From positions 1 to 64,000 of the forward strand of contig NZ_JAGIBI010000007.1 in NCBI RefSeq assembly GCF_017744395.1: DNA of 64,000 nucleotides, in the 5' to 3' direction. Position numbers and translations under genes: made by a program. The stretch comes from Herbaspirillum sp. (GTDB lineage Bacteria; Pseudomonadota; Gammaproteobacteria; Burkholderiales; Burkholderiaceae_D). Positions 63,934-64,000 of the stretch are shown here, one piece after another. Below the pieces are notes generated by a model that saw only the letters and a list, made by a program, of their open reading frames with translations, made no database searches and was not told the DNA's origin. Positions within the stretch are counted from its first letter, which is position 1; each line of letters opens with the position of its first letter.

Positions 63934-64000
63934 CTATGTGGCGCGCATGCCATACGCCCTGCGCAGATTCAGGAATTCCCCGATGGTTGCCGGGGCGGGG
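63934..64000 (-). CDS. Possible C-terminal tail of a gene running off the window
   Basis: On the minus strand the last 67 bases are open and would end PAPATIGEFLNLRRAYGMRA followed by T and TAG. This reads like ordinary protein, but at about 21 residues it cannot be confirmed and no family is recognised. Confidence 0.3.
   Translation of the reverse strand, partial: PAPATIGEFLNLRRAYGMRAT

Overview
The window looks like chromosomal DNA of a high-GC betaproteobacterium, most likely Oxalobacteraceae and close to Herbaspirillum. This is inferred from protein style and gene content (cbb3 oxidase cluster with Fnr, Bpt/Aat/PyrD unit, several LysR regulators, Cache- and 4HB-type chemoreceptors, ACC deaminase); no database search was possible. 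It is almost entirely coding. There is no rRNA, CRISPR array, prophage or recognisable insertion sequence. One initiator tRNA-fMet is present.

Layout. 1-15 kb: the 3' end of an aromatic amino acid lyase gene; an iron-uptake locus (Sel1-repeat protein, PiuC/YbiX hydroxylase and a Fiu-type TonB receptor around a Fur box); a tautomerase and a class II aldolase; a ureide locus (Tsx-like porin, PuuE allantoinase, 5-hydroxyisourate hydrolase); a GNAT enzyme and a gamma-carbonic-anhydrase-like protein; a DUF2946 protein followed by a second TonB receptor; and a SAF-domain oxidoreductase divergent from a LysR regulator. 15-25 kb: two chemoreceptors (one with a CheR-tether tail and a sigma-28 promoter), a YdcF protein, an unusual HdeD-like membrane protein fused to a predicted papain-like domain next to a monoacylglycerol-lipase-like hydrolase, several small lipoproteins, a 26-residue membrane peptide gene with its own terminator, and a ChaC cyclotransferase. 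25-29 kb: a Nudix-aat-bpt-pyrD run and tRNA-fMet.

29-33 kb is a patch that reads as lower in GC than its surroundings: LysR, cupin, tautomerase, SDR, a 5'-decayed HIT gene and a LysE exporter. 33-36.6 kb: argE, an MFS exporter and the queuosine-precursor transporter yhhQ, whose leader carries a preQ1-I riboswitch. 36.7-50.5 kb is a microaerobic respiration block: hemN, a TauE/SafE protein, ccoI, ccoS, ccoNOQP, ccoG, ccoH, a small membrane protein, fnr, a fatty acid desaturase and ompW. Three good FNR boxes lie ahead of hemN, ccoN and ompW, so the locally encoded Fnr probably controls its own neighbourhood.

50.6-54.3 kb: a RelE/HigB-like toxin with its HTH antitoxin, the divergent acdS/acdR pair (ACC deaminase with diagnostic residues intact, suggesting plant association) and a proline iminopeptidase. 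54.3-63.7 kb: a LysR regulator divergent from a complete dipeptide-type ABC importer (SBP, two permeases, two ATPases) followed by two M20 amidohydrolases. This looks like one uptake-and-hydrolysis pathway for peptides or N-acylated amino acids. The right edge holds a terminator and possibly the tail of another gene.
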